Shown here: in pieces, positions 8,257 through 16,423 of the stretch
Position numbering within the stretch: position 1 is the stretch's first letter
Layout of the letters: each line of letters begins with the position of its first letter
Origin: Methylorubrum salsuginis
GTDB taxonomy: Bacteria > Pseudomonadota > Alphaproteobacteria > Rhizobiales > Beijerinckiaceae
Assembly (NCBI RefSeq): GCF_900114375.1
Contig: NZ_FOSV01000010.1
Location: 1-64,000, forward strand
Direction of reading: 5' to 3'
Length of the DNA: 64,000 nt
Translations under genes and position numbers: made by a program
Notes under the pieces: model-generated
What the model was told of the DNA's origin: nothing
Seen by the model: the letters and a program-made list of their open reading frames with translations, nothing else
Databases searched by the model: none

Positions 8257-9258
8257 TCAGCGGTGGCGGGGGCCGTTGAGGAGGCTCGCGGCGGCGAAGC
8301 CCATGCCGGCCACGACCGCGGCGGTCGTGAGCGGATGCAGGCTTGCGCGGGTGTAGAGGCTGCGGCGCATGACGTATCCGGGATGCCCGCCCTTCACGTT
8401 GCCGCCTTCGCGGGGAGCGTAGAGGGCGCCGTCGCGGTGGGTGGCCGGCTTGTCCTGCAATTGCTGGCCGATCATCGTGCGCCCGATCCGATCGAACGTG
8501 CGCGGCGCCACCGCCTGCGCGGCGCTCATGATCCGGCCGGCGCCGCCGACATAGATGTCACGGCGCGGGTTCTCGGCCGCGTGAAGGATCGCCTCCGCCA
8601 CCTCCTCGGTGCGGTAGACCGGCGGCGGGAGCTTGGGGGCCCGGCCGGTGTAGTTCTTGGCGTTCTCGGCGAACGGCGTGTCGATGGCCGCGGGCTTGAT
8701 CAGCGTCACGGCGACGTCGGCGCCCTCCTCCTCCAGCTCGATGCGCAGGGCATCGGTGAAGCCTTTGATGGCGTGCTTGCTGGCGCAGTACATGCCCTGG
8801 AGCGGGAAGGCGACGTCGGAGGCGACCGAGCCGAGATTGATCAGCGTGCCGCGGCTCCGCTTCAGATGCGGCAGGCTCGCCAGGGAGCCGTGGACGAGGC
8901 CCCAGAAATTGGTCTCGAACAGCCGGCGGTGATCCTCGAGCGAGACCTCCTCGATCCGCCCGAAGATCGAGAGGCCGGCATCGTTCACCCAGGTGTCGAT
9001 GCGGCCGAACCGGTCGATCGTCGCCCGCGCCAGGGCCTCGACCTGGGCGCGGTCGGTGACGTCGGTGACGATGGGGAGCGCCTCGCCGCCGGCTTGCTCG
9101 ATCTCATGGCGAATCTCGGTCAGCGCCCCCGCGTTGCGGGCAGCGAGCACAATCTTGGCGCCGCGCTCCGCGGCCATCCGGGCGCTGGCGAGCCCGATGC
9201 CGCTCGATGCGCCGGTGATGACGACGACCTGCCGGTCGAGCGGCTTCTTGCTCGGCAT
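8257..9258 (-). CDS. SDR family oxidoreductase with C-terminal hydrophobic extension
   Basis: A 333-residue classical short-chain dehydrogenase. The cofactor motif TGASSGIG spans residues 15-22, and NDAG is at 92-95. The catalytic Ser (NLGSVAS, S144), Tyr (MYCASK, Y157) and Lys (K161) are intact. About 80 residues follow the usual SDR core, ending in a hydrophobic stretch (LTTAAVVAGMGFAAASLLNG) that could anchor the protein to the membrane. The start is at 9258 (MPSKKPLDRQ) behind AGGAGAG; longer upstream reading is not protein-like. Its neighbours are small stress-type proteins, an isochorismatase-fold hydrolase and a zinc alcohol dehydrogenase. Confidence 0.93.
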   Translation of the reverse strand: MPSKKPLDRQVVVITGASSGIGLASARMAAERGAKIVLAARNAGALTEIRHEIEQAGGEALPIVTDVTDRAQVEALARATIDRFGRIDTWVNDAGLSIFGRIEEVSLEDHRRLFETNFWGLVHGSLASLPHLKRSRGTLINLGSVASDVAFPLQGMYCASKHAIKGFTDALRIELEEEGADVAVTLIKPAAIDTPFAENAKNYTGRAPKLPPPVYRTEEVAEAILHAAENPRRDIYVGGAGRIMSAAQAVAPRTFDRIGRTMIGQQLQDKPATHRDGALYAPREGGNVKGGHPGYVMRRSLYTRASLHPLTTAAVVAGMGFAAASLLNGPRHR

Positions 9259-9350
9259 GGGTCTCTCCTGGTTTTTTGGGATTCTCGCGTCGGCGAGGTG
9301 CCGGTTCGTCGGGGTGAACCCCGTCGGGAACGGCGCAGTTTCCGGACGTC

Positions 9351-9965
9351 TCAGCCCGGCCAGGCGTCGAGGATTTCGGCGACCGGCGCCGTCTCGATCT
9401 GGGTGCCGAAACGCGAGTGGTACAGGAACATCATCGCGTCGTAGGTCGGATCGGCGGAGGAGCAGACGGCGTCGCAGGCGACGATCACCCGGTAGCCGCG
9501 ATCGACCGCGCCCATCACGGTGGCGAGCACGCAGACATCCGTCTCGCCGCCGGTGACGATCAGGGTGTCGATTCCCTCCCCCGCAAGGATCGCCTGGAGG
9601 TCGGGCTCCATCCAGGGCGAGTAGGCGCGCTTGTCGACCACCTTGGCCGGCGGGGCGAAACGGGTGAGTTCCGGCAGGAGATCGACCATCTCGGGGCCGA
9701 GCGCACCGAGCGTCATTCCCTCCCAGCGCTCGTAGTAGCGCCGCCACGTGCCTCGGCCCTCCTCGGCGCGGTGGGGCGGAACGAACCGCGTGAACACGGT
9801 CCGCTCCGGATGCGCCGCGCAGAGGCGTTCGAGATTGGGCAGGATCTTGCGCAGCCAGGGCGTGTGCCAGTCGGTCTCTTCCGAGAACAAAAGCTGGGCA
9901 TCGACGCAGACATGCGCCGCCCGGTGCCCGATGCTGCCGAACTTCAGGCCGTCGTCGCCCGCCAT
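9351..9965 (-). CDS. isochorismatase-family cysteine hydrolase
   Basis: A 204-residue isochorismatase/nicotinamidase-fold hydrolase. The Asp-Lys-Cys catalytic set is visible: D22 (HVCVDAQLLF), K112 (VVDKRAYSPW) and C145 (GGETDVCVLATV), with the cis-peptide region GGETDV before the cysteine. The likely activity is hydrolysis of an amide or vinyl ether; the substrate is unknown. It lies 45 nt downstream of the zinc dehydrogenase gene on the same strand and 92 nt upstream of the SDR gene, so an operon is plausible. Confidence 0.9.
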   Translation of the reverse strand: MAGDDGLKFGSIGHRAAHVCVDAQLLFSEETDWHTPWLRKILPNLERLCAAHPERTVFTRFVPPHRAEEGRGTWRRYYERWEGMTLGALGPEMVDLLPELTRFAPPAKVVDKRAYSPWMEPDLQAILAGEGIDTLIVTGGETDVCVLATVMGAVDRGYRVIVACDAVCSSADPTYDAMMFLYHSRFGTQIETAPVAEILDAWPG

Positions 9966-10010
9966 GGTCTTTGCCCTGAATGATGCCGGTTTCTTGGGGT
10001 GCCGGAACGA

Positions 10011-11183
10011 TCAGGTCGGGTGGAACACCACCTTCACGCAACCGTCCTTCTTGTCCCGGAACGTCTTGTAGAGGTCCGGGCCGTCGGCGAGGTCGGTCGA
10101 GCGGTGGGTGATCAGGGAGGCGGTGTCGAACTTGCCCTGCTGGATCAGCTTGGTCAGCGGATCGAGGTAGCGCTTCACGTGGGTCTGGCCGCTTTTCAGC
10201 GTCAGGCCCTTCTGCACGATCGAGCCCATATTGACCGGGATCGGCCCGCCATAGACGCCGGGAACCGAGACGATGCCGCAGGGGCGCACCGCCTTGATCG
10301 CCTCGGTGAGCGCGTAGGGGCGCTCGGTCGAGGTCAGCTTCTCCTGAAGCGTCGAGATCACGCTGGAGAGGCCGTGGCCGGCGGACGCTTCCATGCCGAC
10401 GCAATCGATCACCGCGTCCGCACCCTCGCCCTTGCTGATCTCCTTGATGCGCTCGAACACGTCGTCCTGCGCGTAGTCGATGATGTCGGTCGCGCCGTAT
10501 TTCCGCGCGAGGGACAAGCGCTCCGGCACGGTGTCGATGGCGATGATGCGCTCGGCGCCCATGATCTTGGCCGACTGGATCGCGAACAGGCCGACGGGCC
10601 CTGCGCCCCACACGGCGATGATCTCGCCTCCTTGGATCTCGCAATGTTCGGCGCCCTGCCAGCCGGTCGGCAGGATGTCGGTGAGGAACAGGACCGATTC
10701 GTCGTCCATGCCGTCCGGCACCTTCATCGGCGCGACGTCGGCCATGGGGACGCGGACATACTCGGCCTGTCCGCCCCAGTAGCCGCCGGTGATGTGCGAG
10801 TAGCCGAACAGGCCGGCGGTGGTGAAGCCGAACTGCGCCGCCGCCATCTCGGCGTTGCGGTTCGAGCGCTGGCAGACCGACCAGTTGCCGAGCTTACATT
10901 GGCGGCACTCGCCGCAATTGATGTTGAAGGGCACGACGATGCGGTCGCCCTTCTTGAATTTGGTGAAGCCCGGCGCGGTCTCGACCACCTCGCCCATGAA
11001 TTCGTGGCCGAGCACGTCGCCCGACTTCATGGTGGGCATCTGCCCGTCCATCAGGTGGAGATCCGAGCCGCAGATCGCGCAGGAGGTCACCTTGATGATG
11101 ACGTCGCGGGAATCCTCGATGGTCGGGTCCGGCACCGTATCGCAGCGGATGTCGCCCTTGCCGTGCCAGCACAACGCCTTCAT
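10011..11183 (-). CDS. zinc-dependent alcohol/formaldehyde dehydrogenase-like protein
   Basis: A medium-chain dehydrogenase of 390 residues, close to the glutathione-independent formaldehyde dehydrogenase / threonine dehydrogenase-like group. The catalytic zinc ligands C38 (CAICGSDLHLMDG) and H60-E61 (GHEFMGEV) are intact. The structural zinc loop has C90, C93, C96 and C104. The NAD-binding motif is WGAGPVGLFA. I start at the ATG at 11183 (MKALCWHGKG), which has GGAAGG upstream; a 10-residue longer form is less likely. Glutathione-independent aldehyde or alcohol oxidation is a family inference. A 12-bp tandem repeat and a candidate stress-sigma promoter lie upstream. Confidence 0.93.
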   Translation of the reverse strand: MKALCWHGKGDIRCDTVPDPTIEDSRDVIIKVTSCAICGSDLHLMDGQMPTMKSGDVLGHEFMGEVVETAPGFTKFKKGDRIVVPFNINCGECRQCKLGNWSVCQRSNRNAEMAAAQFGFTTAGLFGYSHITGGYWGGQAEYVRVPMADVAPMKVPDGMDDESVLFLTDILPTGWQGAEHCEIQGGEIIAVWGAGPVGLFAIQSAKIMGAERIIAIDTVPERLSLARKYGATDIIDYAQDDVFERIKEISKGEGADAVIDCVGMEASAGHGLSSVISTLQEKLTSTERPYALTEAIKAVRPCGIVSVPGVYGGPIPVNMGSIVQKGLTLKSGQTHVKRYLDPLTKLIQQGKFDTASLITHRSTDLADGPDLYKTFRDKKDGCVKVVFHPT

Positions 11184-11235
11184 GGACCATCCTTCCCCGG
11201 ATCGAGCCGTCACCCCGAAGGGCTGTCGCGGCGGG

Positions 11236-11262
11236 AACCCCGGGCGCGTACGGCCAAGTTCC
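11236..11262 (-). promoter_or_regulatory. candidate EcfG-type (general stress) promoter
   Basis: On the minus strand GGAAC (11262-11258) is followed after 18 nt by GGTT (11239-11236). The alphaproteobacterial general-stress sigma factor EcfG recognises GGAAC with CGTT at about this spacing, so one -10 base differs. The site lies 53 nt upstream of the zinc dehydrogenase start. Its -35 box falls in the first unit of the tandem repeat. Confidence 0.4.
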
Positions 11263-11315
11263 TCGGCAAGTTTTTCGGCGAGTTTCTCGGCAGGTTCCTT
11301 TGCAGGTTCCCTGGG
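11256..11315. repeat. five imperfect 12-bp tandem repeats
   Basis: The units are AAGTTCCTCGGC, AAGTTTTTCGGC, GAGTTTCTCGGC, AGGTTCCTTTGC and AGGTTCCCTGGG. Read on the minus strand, each contains a (G/A)(G/A)AAC block, so several units look like EcfG -35 boxes. The array lies between the zinc dehydrogenase start and the FUSC gene. Confidence 0.8.
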
Positions 11316-11349
11316 TCGCGTTCCCCAGGTCAGGATCTGCCGGGAAGGC

Positions 11350-12003
11350 TCAGGCCGAGGTTTCGGGCGCGAGGCGCCGGCCGGCCCGCGTGACGATCCA
11401 GACCGTGGCGATGGCTACGCACACGCCCCAGCCGACCTCGACGACCCGCGAGCCGGCCATGCGCTCGACCGGACCGACATGGGGCACGAGCAGGATGATG
11501 GTGGCGGTGATGCCGGCGAGCCGGCAGGCGCTCGCGACGTTGACGAGCCAGCAGGCGAGCGTTGCGAGCACCACCGCGGCGGCGTAGGCCCACAGCGAGG
11601 GCCCGAGGCCGAGATAGGCCGAGAGCCCGACCCCGCCGCCGATCGCCGCCCCGGTGAACTGGTCGCGCGCCGTCGTGCGGGTGGCACCGAACTCGGTCTG
11701 GGCCACCGCGACCGCGGTGATCGCGGCCCAGAATCCCTCACGCAGGCCGAGGATCTGCGTCGGGACGTAGGCCGCGACCGCCGCGAAGGCCGACATCAGG
11801 CCGTGGGCGAGGCCGCGCGAGAAGCGGCGGCGCAGCGGCAGGCGCTTGGTGAGCCGCACGACCTGTCCGCGCAGCCAACGGATGCGTCCGACATCGCGGT
11901 CGACCTGGCGGTCGGCCCGGCGGGTCGCCGCACGGTCCGCTTCCTGCACCACCTTGTCCGCGGCGATCTCCGCCGTTTCCTCGTCGACCGCCCGCGCGTC
12001 CAT
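11350..12003 (-). CDS. FUSC-family membrane protein
   Basis: A 217-residue inner-membrane protein with an N-terminal soluble charged helix (about 60 residues). Six hydrophobic segments follow, including LREGFWAAITAVAVAQTEFG and the TTARDQFTGAAIGGGVG motif, which are typical of the FUSC / aromatic-acid-exporter family. It ends RRLAPETSA. Family members export aromatic acids or contribute to membrane stress tolerance; the substrate is unknown. It is upstream of, and co-oriented with, the dehydrogenase cluster. Confidence 0.85.
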   Translation of the reverse strand: MDARAVDEETAEIAADKVVQEADRAATRRADRQVDRDVGRIRWLRGQVVRLTKRLPLRRRFSRGLAHGLMSAFAAVAAYVPTQILGLREGFWAAITAVAVAQTEFGATRTTARDQFTGAAIGGGVGLSAYLGLGPSLWAYAAAVVLATLACWLVNVASACRLAGITATIILLVPHVGPVERMAGSRVVEVGWGVCVAIATVWIVTRAGRRLAPETSA

Positions 12004-12473
12004 CGATCCCTCGCCCCCGCCACTTGCGGAATCGGCTCACCTGGCTCGAACGCCGTTCCCCCCGCGTCGTTGCCGTGCGAAACCGATCGGGAAACGGCGG
12101 GGCGGGGAAAGTACGCTTGCCCTGGCAGGCCCATCCCCAATCAAGCCAAGCGAGGCCGGGCGACGGACAGGTCGTGATCGTCATGCGCGGCCTTCGGACA
12201 CCGGTCGGTCCGTGGCTCAGGCCCTGTCGACGAGACGGCCGCCCTCACGACGGCCGGTTCGATCGCCACCGTGTCGGCCACGGCCCGCCTCCGAAGGGTC
12301 GAACGACCGTTCCAGCTCCTCCGTCAACCTCGTGGGCCGGCACGCCGATCCTCTGACCGGGAGGGGTAAGATAGCCGATTCTCACCGGCGCTTCTGAGAG
12401 CTCCGTTCACACCTGCGGGACCATCGCCCTCCATGGCATTTCGAGATGGCGACGGCCCGCAGGTTCCAAAGGA
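12004..12473. other. 470-nt intergenic stretch, no supported gene
   Basis: No frame on either strand has a protein-like composition with a usable start. The stretch is expected to hold the promoter of the FUSC gene. I see no clear sigma-factor motif or strong hairpin. The composition becomes AT-richer toward 12480. Confidence 0.45.
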
Positions 12474-12689
12474 TCAACGTGAGCCCGTCTTCGTCTTCTG
12501 AAATTCTTCCTTTGCGATCTGAACGATCTTGCGATTGCGAAACTCTTCTGATTCTAAATAATTCTTCAAGACATCGGCTAGGTCGTTGCCGATATGCGCT
12601 TTTGCATGAACGGAAATCTCTTCGGCTGACGGCTCTCGACCGAGGATAATTCTAAAACACGCGGCGATATCCGATAGGGTTGCCTTCAC
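12474..12689 (-). CDS. short DUF4214-like fragment protein
   Basis: A 71-residue product containing CFRIILGREPSAEEISVHAK and VLKNYLESEEFRNRK. This resembles the repeat-like helical domain (F-R-x-I-L-G-R-x-P ... S-x-E-F) found in DUF4214-type and sugar-methyltransferase-associated proteins. The GTG start at 12689 is preceded by GGGGG. The gene is clearly AT-richer than its neighbours. A single such unit standing alone suggests a remnant of a larger exopolysaccharide or adhesin protein, or a recently acquired fragment. The family call is tentative. Confidence 0.5.
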   Translation of the reverse strand: MKATLSDIAACFRIILGREPSAEEISVHAKAHIGNDLADVLKNYLESEEFRNRKIVQIAKEEFQKTKTGSR

Positions 12690-12798
12690 GCTCTGCCCCC
12701 TGTGGTCATCGAAGGGGTAAAAGCAGATTTTGCGTCGCAGCGAAATGGCCGTGCGTCTCAAAAATCGCAACGGTATCGGTCTTTCCGACCGCCTCCGT

Positions 12799-12837
12799 AA
12801 AAAAATGGCCCCGCCACGGCCGAGCCGAGCGGGGCGC
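12799..12837 (-). terminator. factor-independent terminator
   Basis: Read on the minus strand, GGCGCCCCGC and GCGGGGCC form a stem followed by ATTTTTTTA. It lies 28 nt beyond the stop of the leftward small exported-protein gene (12865), the right place for its terminator. Confidence 0.75.
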
Positions 12838-12864
12838 CTTCCGGGTGGGCGGAAGTCTCGCCCG

Positions 12865-13143
12865 TCAGTTGTTGCCGCCGCTGGCGCCGCCGCCGCTGCC
12901 CTGGGGGACCGAGCGGGCCGGCTGGTTGGCGTTGCCGCCGACCGCGGAGTCCGACTGGAACGTGTCGGCCCCGGTCGCGCCGAACGGAACGGTCACGTTC
13001 GCGTCGCCGCCGGTGTTGTTCTGGCCGCGGGCGATGGTGCCGGTGGTCGCCGGCTCGTCGAGGGGCAGCGGATAGGCCGTCTGCGCCAGGGCAGGCGCGG
13101 AGAAGGCCATGACGCCCAGAAGGGCGAGGCTGAACTTGGTCAT
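12865..13143 (-). CDS. small exported protein, function unknown
   Basis: A 92-residue protein with a Sec signal peptide (MTKFSLALLGVMAFSAPALA, cut before QTAYP). The mature chain is short, polar and Gly/Asn/Gln-rich (ends GSGGGASGGNN), so it is probably disordered. It is a single gene with its own terminator downstream. It does not match a family I can name. Secretion to the periplasm or surface is the only supported statement. Confidence 0.75.
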   Translation of the reverse strand: MTKFSLALLGVMAFSAPALAQTAYPLPLDEPATTGTIARGQNNTGGDANVTVPFGATGADTFQSDSAVGGNANQPARSVPQGSGGGASGGNN

Positions 13144-13241
13144 CGTCGATCCTGAGACAGTTGTTTTCACCTCAACGGTGGACAGCCGGCAAATATCCCC
13201 CCGGTCCCGGCACATGATGCCGCAGTGCAGCATCGAGGGGG

Positions 13242-14498
13242 TCACCCAAAGAGCTGGCGCGTCATGCCGTCGTACCAGGACCGTCCGAGCTTCGCCTCCC
13301 GCGCCCGGACCTCCGGCGGCGCATCGTCCGGGCTGAGGCCGTCCGAGCCCGGCACGGTGACGAGCCGATCCCATTCGGGCTGGTAGACCCCTGCGATGGA
13401 GAAACCGTAGTCCGGTGCGGCGAGGCTGTAGCAGACGTTGATCAGCCTCGGATCGGGCGGCGTGCGGCCCTCCAGAAGGTCCGTTACGCCGCGCGCGCAG
13501 ACCTGGGCCTGGCTGTAGGCGGCGAAAGCCGATTTCGGCATGGCGCCGGCGATCGCCGCGTCGCCGATGACGTGGATGCCGGGTTGGAGGGTCGATTCGA
13601 ACGTCACCGGATCGACTGGGCACCAGCGGCTGGCATTCGTCAGCCCGGCGGCGAGGCAGAGGGCCGGTGCGGTCTGCGGCGGGATCACGTTGATCACCGC
13701 CGGGCGGAACACCCCTGCTCCCGTCCGCAGGGTCCGGGCGGCGGCATCGACCGCCTCCACCGCTCCCCCCTGCGCGAGCGGCACCCATTCGAGATGGTCG
13801 GGATAGAGCGCCGTCCAGGCCGCCTGGAACAGCGGCTGCTTGGAAAAGCTGTCCTTGGCGTCGAGCACGATCACCTTGGAGCGGGGCTTACGCGTCTTCA
13901 GGAGATGCGCGATCAGACTCGCCCGCTCGTAGGGGCCCGGTGGGCAGCGATAGGGCAGAGCCGGCACCGTGAGGGCGACGAGACCGCCGTCGTCCATGGC
14001 CTCGATCTGGCGGGCCAGCAGCGCGGTCTGCGCCCCCGCCTTCCAGGCATGCGGGATCGTGGCGGCGGCGGCTTCGTCGTAGCCGGGGATCGCGTCGAAG
14101 CGCAGACCGATCCCGGTCGAGACCACCAGCCGGTCGTAGGCGAGGCTCCCGCCATCGGCGAGCCGCACCCGGCGCGCCGCCGGATCGATGGCCGTGACGG
14201 TGTCGTGGATCACCGTGACGCCGGCCCTTCGCACGCCGTCATAGCCGAAGGTGATGCTCGAGAGCGGCCTCAGCCCGGCGATCACCGCGTTGCTCGACGG
14301 GCAGGTGGCGTAAGCCGTCGCAGGCTCGATCAGCGTCACGGTGATGCCGCCTCGGGCGAGCGCGCGGGCGGCGGCCACGCCGCCGAACCCGCCGCCGACC
14401 ACCACCACGCGCGGCGCCGCGCGGGCCAGTGCCGGCGCGGCCACCGTCGCGGCGGTGAGGCCCGCGAGGAGCCGGCGGCGCGTGGGGCCGGCGCTCAT
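13242..14498 (-). CDS. fccB: flavocytochrome c sulfide dehydrogenase, FAD subunit
   Basis: This is the FAD-binding subunit of periplasmic flavocytochrome c, which oxidises sulfide and passes electrons to its cytochrome partner. It has a twin-arginine signal (TRRRLLAGLTAATVAAPALA). The dinucleotide fold RVVVVGGGFGGVAAARALA is at about residues 29-47, and the pyridine-disulfide-type folds follow. The substrate-side cysteines are in ATCPSSN and YRCPPGPYERA. The C-terminus (NVCYSLAAPDYGFSIAGVYQ) matches the flavocytochrome c flavin-binding domain. It is 418 residues, near the family norm. Its ATG overlaps the stop of the upstream cytochrome gene (ATGA), which implies translational coupling. Confidence 0.9.
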   Translation of the reverse strand: MSAGPTRRRLLAGLTAATVAAPALARAAPRVVVVGGGFGGVAAARALARGGITVTLIEPATAYATCPSSNAVIAGLRPLSSITFGYDGVRRAGVTVIHDTVTAIDPAARRVRLADGGSLAYDRLVVSTGIGLRFDAIPGYDEAAAATIPHAWKAGAQTALLARQIEAMDDGGLVALTVPALPYRCPPGPYERASLIAHLLKTRKPRSKVIVLDAKDSFSKQPLFQAAWTALYPDHLEWVPLAQGGAVEAVDAAARTLRTGAGVFRPAVINVIPPQTAPALCLAAGLTNASRWCPVDPVTFESTLQPGIHVIGDAAIAGAMPKSAFAAYSQAQVCARGVTDLLEGRTPPDPRLINVCYSLAAPDYGFSIAGVYQPEWDRLVTVPGSDGLSPDDAPPEVRAREAKLGRSWYDGMTRQLFG

Positions 14499-14791
14499 CG
14501 GCCCGCCGCCCCGGTCCGGCCGAGCGATTCGGCGATGGCGCGGGATTCGTCCGCGGAAAAACCCTTGGCGAGGCGCGGCATGACCGTGCCCTGACGCGTG
14601 CCGTCCCGATAGGCCGCGAGCGCCGCCTCGATCGCCTGCGGCGGCAACGCAGCGAGATCGGGCAGACCGCCACCCGGCCCATGGCAGGCAAGGCAGGAGG
14701 CGGCGCCGGGGGCGAGCGGATCGGCCGAGGCCGCCGGGACGAGCGGGGCGGCGGCCGCCATCGCCAGCGCGGCGCGGATCACGCTTCTCAA
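14495..14791 (-). CDS. fccA: c-type cytochrome, flavocytochrome c heme subunit
   Basis: A 98-residue secreted monoheme cytochrome c. The signal peptide (VIRAALAMAAAAPLVPAASA) is followed by the heme site SCLACHGPGG (CxxCH) and a likely axial Met in GTVMPRLAKG. The FccA role follows from overlap with fccB, where it would accept electrons from the flavin. The TTG at 14791 has GGGGGAG 5 nt upstream; the GTG at 14782 is the alternative. It carries one heme, whereas some FccA proteins carry two. Confidence 0.82.
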   Translation of the reverse strand: MRSVIRAALAMAAAAPLVPAASADPLAPGAASCLACHGPGGGLPDLAALPPQAIEAALAAYRDGTRQGTVMPRLAKGFSADESRAIAESLGRTGAAGR

Positions 14792-14799
14792 CCGGCTCC

Positions 14800-15104
14800 C
14801 CCTTCGATTCCGAGCGATCACGATGTGCTCGCCCGTGCCGAGGCGGGACGCAAGGGGCGGTTCGCCGCGCTCGTCGGAGCACCGAGGCGAGGGGTGCGAA
14901 CGAAATGCCCCGCCGGCCCGTGGACGCACGGATCGGCGGGGCTATTCATTGTTTCTTAACCCTATCGGTCTCACCTTGCGGTTATGCCGATCACGATTCC
15001 GTCGTTCGATCGGACACGGCCACGAAGCCGGGATTTCGGGTGACGCCGGATGTACGCGCACCCTGGATCCCGGCCTCCGTGGCCGTTCCCTTTTTCGAAT
15101 CCGC
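14800..15104. other. intergenic stretch upstream of fccAB
   Basis: About 300 nt without a convincing gene. It should hold the promoter of the leftward cytochrome/flavoprotein pair. The AT-richer part near 14940-15010 is the best candidate position, but I see no specific operator. Confidence 0.4.
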
Positions 15105-15353
15105 TCAGAACGCGGCGGCCTGCTTGATGCGGTCGTCGGTGGCCGGGACCTTCCACTGAACGGCGCCGGGCAGGGCGTAGCCGCCCTGGCGGTGCACCGA
15201 GCCGGTGTCGGTGGCGAGACCCTGGGTCTCCAGGGTCAGCGCGCCGACCGTCTTGGCGTTGTCGATGCGGCCCGGCTCGCCTGCGAAGGCGGCGGTGGTC
15301 AGGAGGGTCAGCGCGAGGCCGGTGACGGTGCGCACGACGATCTGCTTGGACAT
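15105..15353 (-). CDS. small exported protein, function unknown
   Basis: An 82-residue protein with a Sec signal (IVVRTVTGLALTLLTTAAFA, cut before GEPGR). The mature part has DNAKTVGALTLETQGLATDT and a C-terminus DDRIKQAAAF. It has no cysteines or known motif. It is divergent from the LysR-type regulator at 15452, with a 98-nt shared promoter region containing an inverted repeat. That arrangement makes it a possible target of the regulator. Confidence 0.75.
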   Translation of the reverse strand: MSKQIVVRTVTGLALTLLTTAAFAGEPGRIDNAKTVGALTLETQGLATDTGSVHRQGGYALPGAVQWKVPATDDRIKQAAAF

Positions 15354-15421
15354 GTCAGCCTCTTTTTCGGTTTTCGCGGCGGGCCCCCCGTCGCTTCGTG
15401 AGACCGAATGTGCTGATGTCG

Positions 15422-15442
15422 AGCCCATGAATCAAATGGGCT
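15422..15442. promoter_or_regulatory. inverted repeat, candidate LysR-type operator
   Basis: AGCCCAT-N7-ATGGGCT is a perfect 7+7 inverted repeat. It ends 9 nt before the LysR-family start codon and lies in the space shared with the divergent exported-protein gene. LysR regulators bind dyads of this size (T-N11-A type) in such divergent promoters, so autoregulation is likely. Confidence 0.55.
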
Positions 15443-15451
15443 GATTTCATA

Positions 15452-16423
15452 ATGCGCATCGATCACGTGCATCTTGCCCGTCTCGACCTCAACCTGCTCG
15501 TCGCCCTCGACGCGCTGCTCACCGAGCGGAGCGTGACGCGGGCGGCGGCGCGGATCGGCATCAGCCAGTCGGCGATGAGCCACGCGCTCGGGCGCCTGCG
15601 CACCACCTTCGCGGACGAGCTGCTGACGCGGGGGCCGGACGGGATGCGCCCGACGCCGCGGGCGCTGGCGCTGATCGAGCCGATGCGGGCGGCGCTGGCT
15701 CAGATCCAGCAGATCACCGCGCCCCCTGCCGCCTTCGATCCGGCGAGCGCCGACATCACCTTCACCCTCGGCATCCCGGATTCCACCGAGGTGCTGCTGA
15801 TGCCGAACCTCATCGCGCATCTTCAGGAGCATGCGCCCGGGGTGAAGCTCCTGCTGCACACCGTCGATCGCCACCGCATCCTCGACGACCTCGACAGCGG
15901 GCGGGTCGATGTCGGCATCGGCGTGTTCGAACAGGGGCAGACGCACCACAAGCGGCGCATCCTCAACAAGGAGAGCTATCTCTGCCTGTTCAACGCCGAC
16001 CTCGTCGGGCTCGAAGCCCCGATCTCGCTCGACGACTACCTGCGCTTCCCCCACCTGCTCACCAGTCTCGTCGAGAGCGCGCACGGCGTCGTGGACGATG
16101 CCCTGGCCAAGATCGGCCGTCGCCGCGTCATCGCGCTGACTTCGCCGCGCTTCTCGGTGATGCCGTTCGTGGTGCGCCAAGCCCCGGTCATCGCCACGAT
16201 GCATTCGCGGCTCGCCCGCTTCTTCGCCGACAGCATGGGGCTGACCGTGAGCCCGGCCCCGGTCGATCTGCCCGACGTGTCAATCTCGATGATCTGGCAC
16301 GCCTCCAACGACGACGTGCCGAGCCAGCGCTGGCTGCGCGAGACCATCGTGGCTCTGCGCCGGGCCGAGCGCCGGCCGCCCCCCCTGCGCGAGGGGAATG
16401 GCACGGTTCAGGCGCCGAGCTGA
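15452..16423 (+). CDS. LysR-family transcriptional regulator
   Basis: A 323-residue LysR-type regulator. The N-terminal winged helix (LDLNLLVALDALLTERSVTR then AAARIGISQSAMSHALGRLR, residues about 10-50) is textbook. A type-2 periplasmic-binding-like effector domain follows (ITFTLGIPDSTEVLLMPNL ... VGIGVFEQG). The sequence style is closest to the NodD/NahR/LinR subgroup. The effector is unknown. The last 16 nt overlap the convergent dehalogenase gene. Confidence 0.93.
   Translation: MRIDHVHLARLDLNLLVALDALLTERSVTRAAARIGISQSAMSHALGRLRTTFADELLTRGPDGMRPTPRALALIEPMRAALAQIQQITAPPAAFDPASADITFTLGIPDSTEVLLMPNLIAHLQEHAPGVKLLLHTVDRHRILDDLDSGRVDVGIGVFEQGQTHHKRRILNKESYLCLFNADLVGLEAPISLDDYLRFPHLLTSLVESAHGVVDDALAKIGRRRVIALTSPRFSVMPFVVRQAPVIATMHSRLARFFADSMGLTVSPAPVDLPDVSISMIWHASNDDVPSQRWLRETIVALRRAERRPPPLREGNGTVQAPS

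Noticed and set aside
8257..10644. A 795-codon reading of the dehydrogenase frame
   Set aside because: Only the last 333 codons are SDR sequence. The upstream part is out-of-frame reading through the isochorismatase and zinc dehydrogenase genes.
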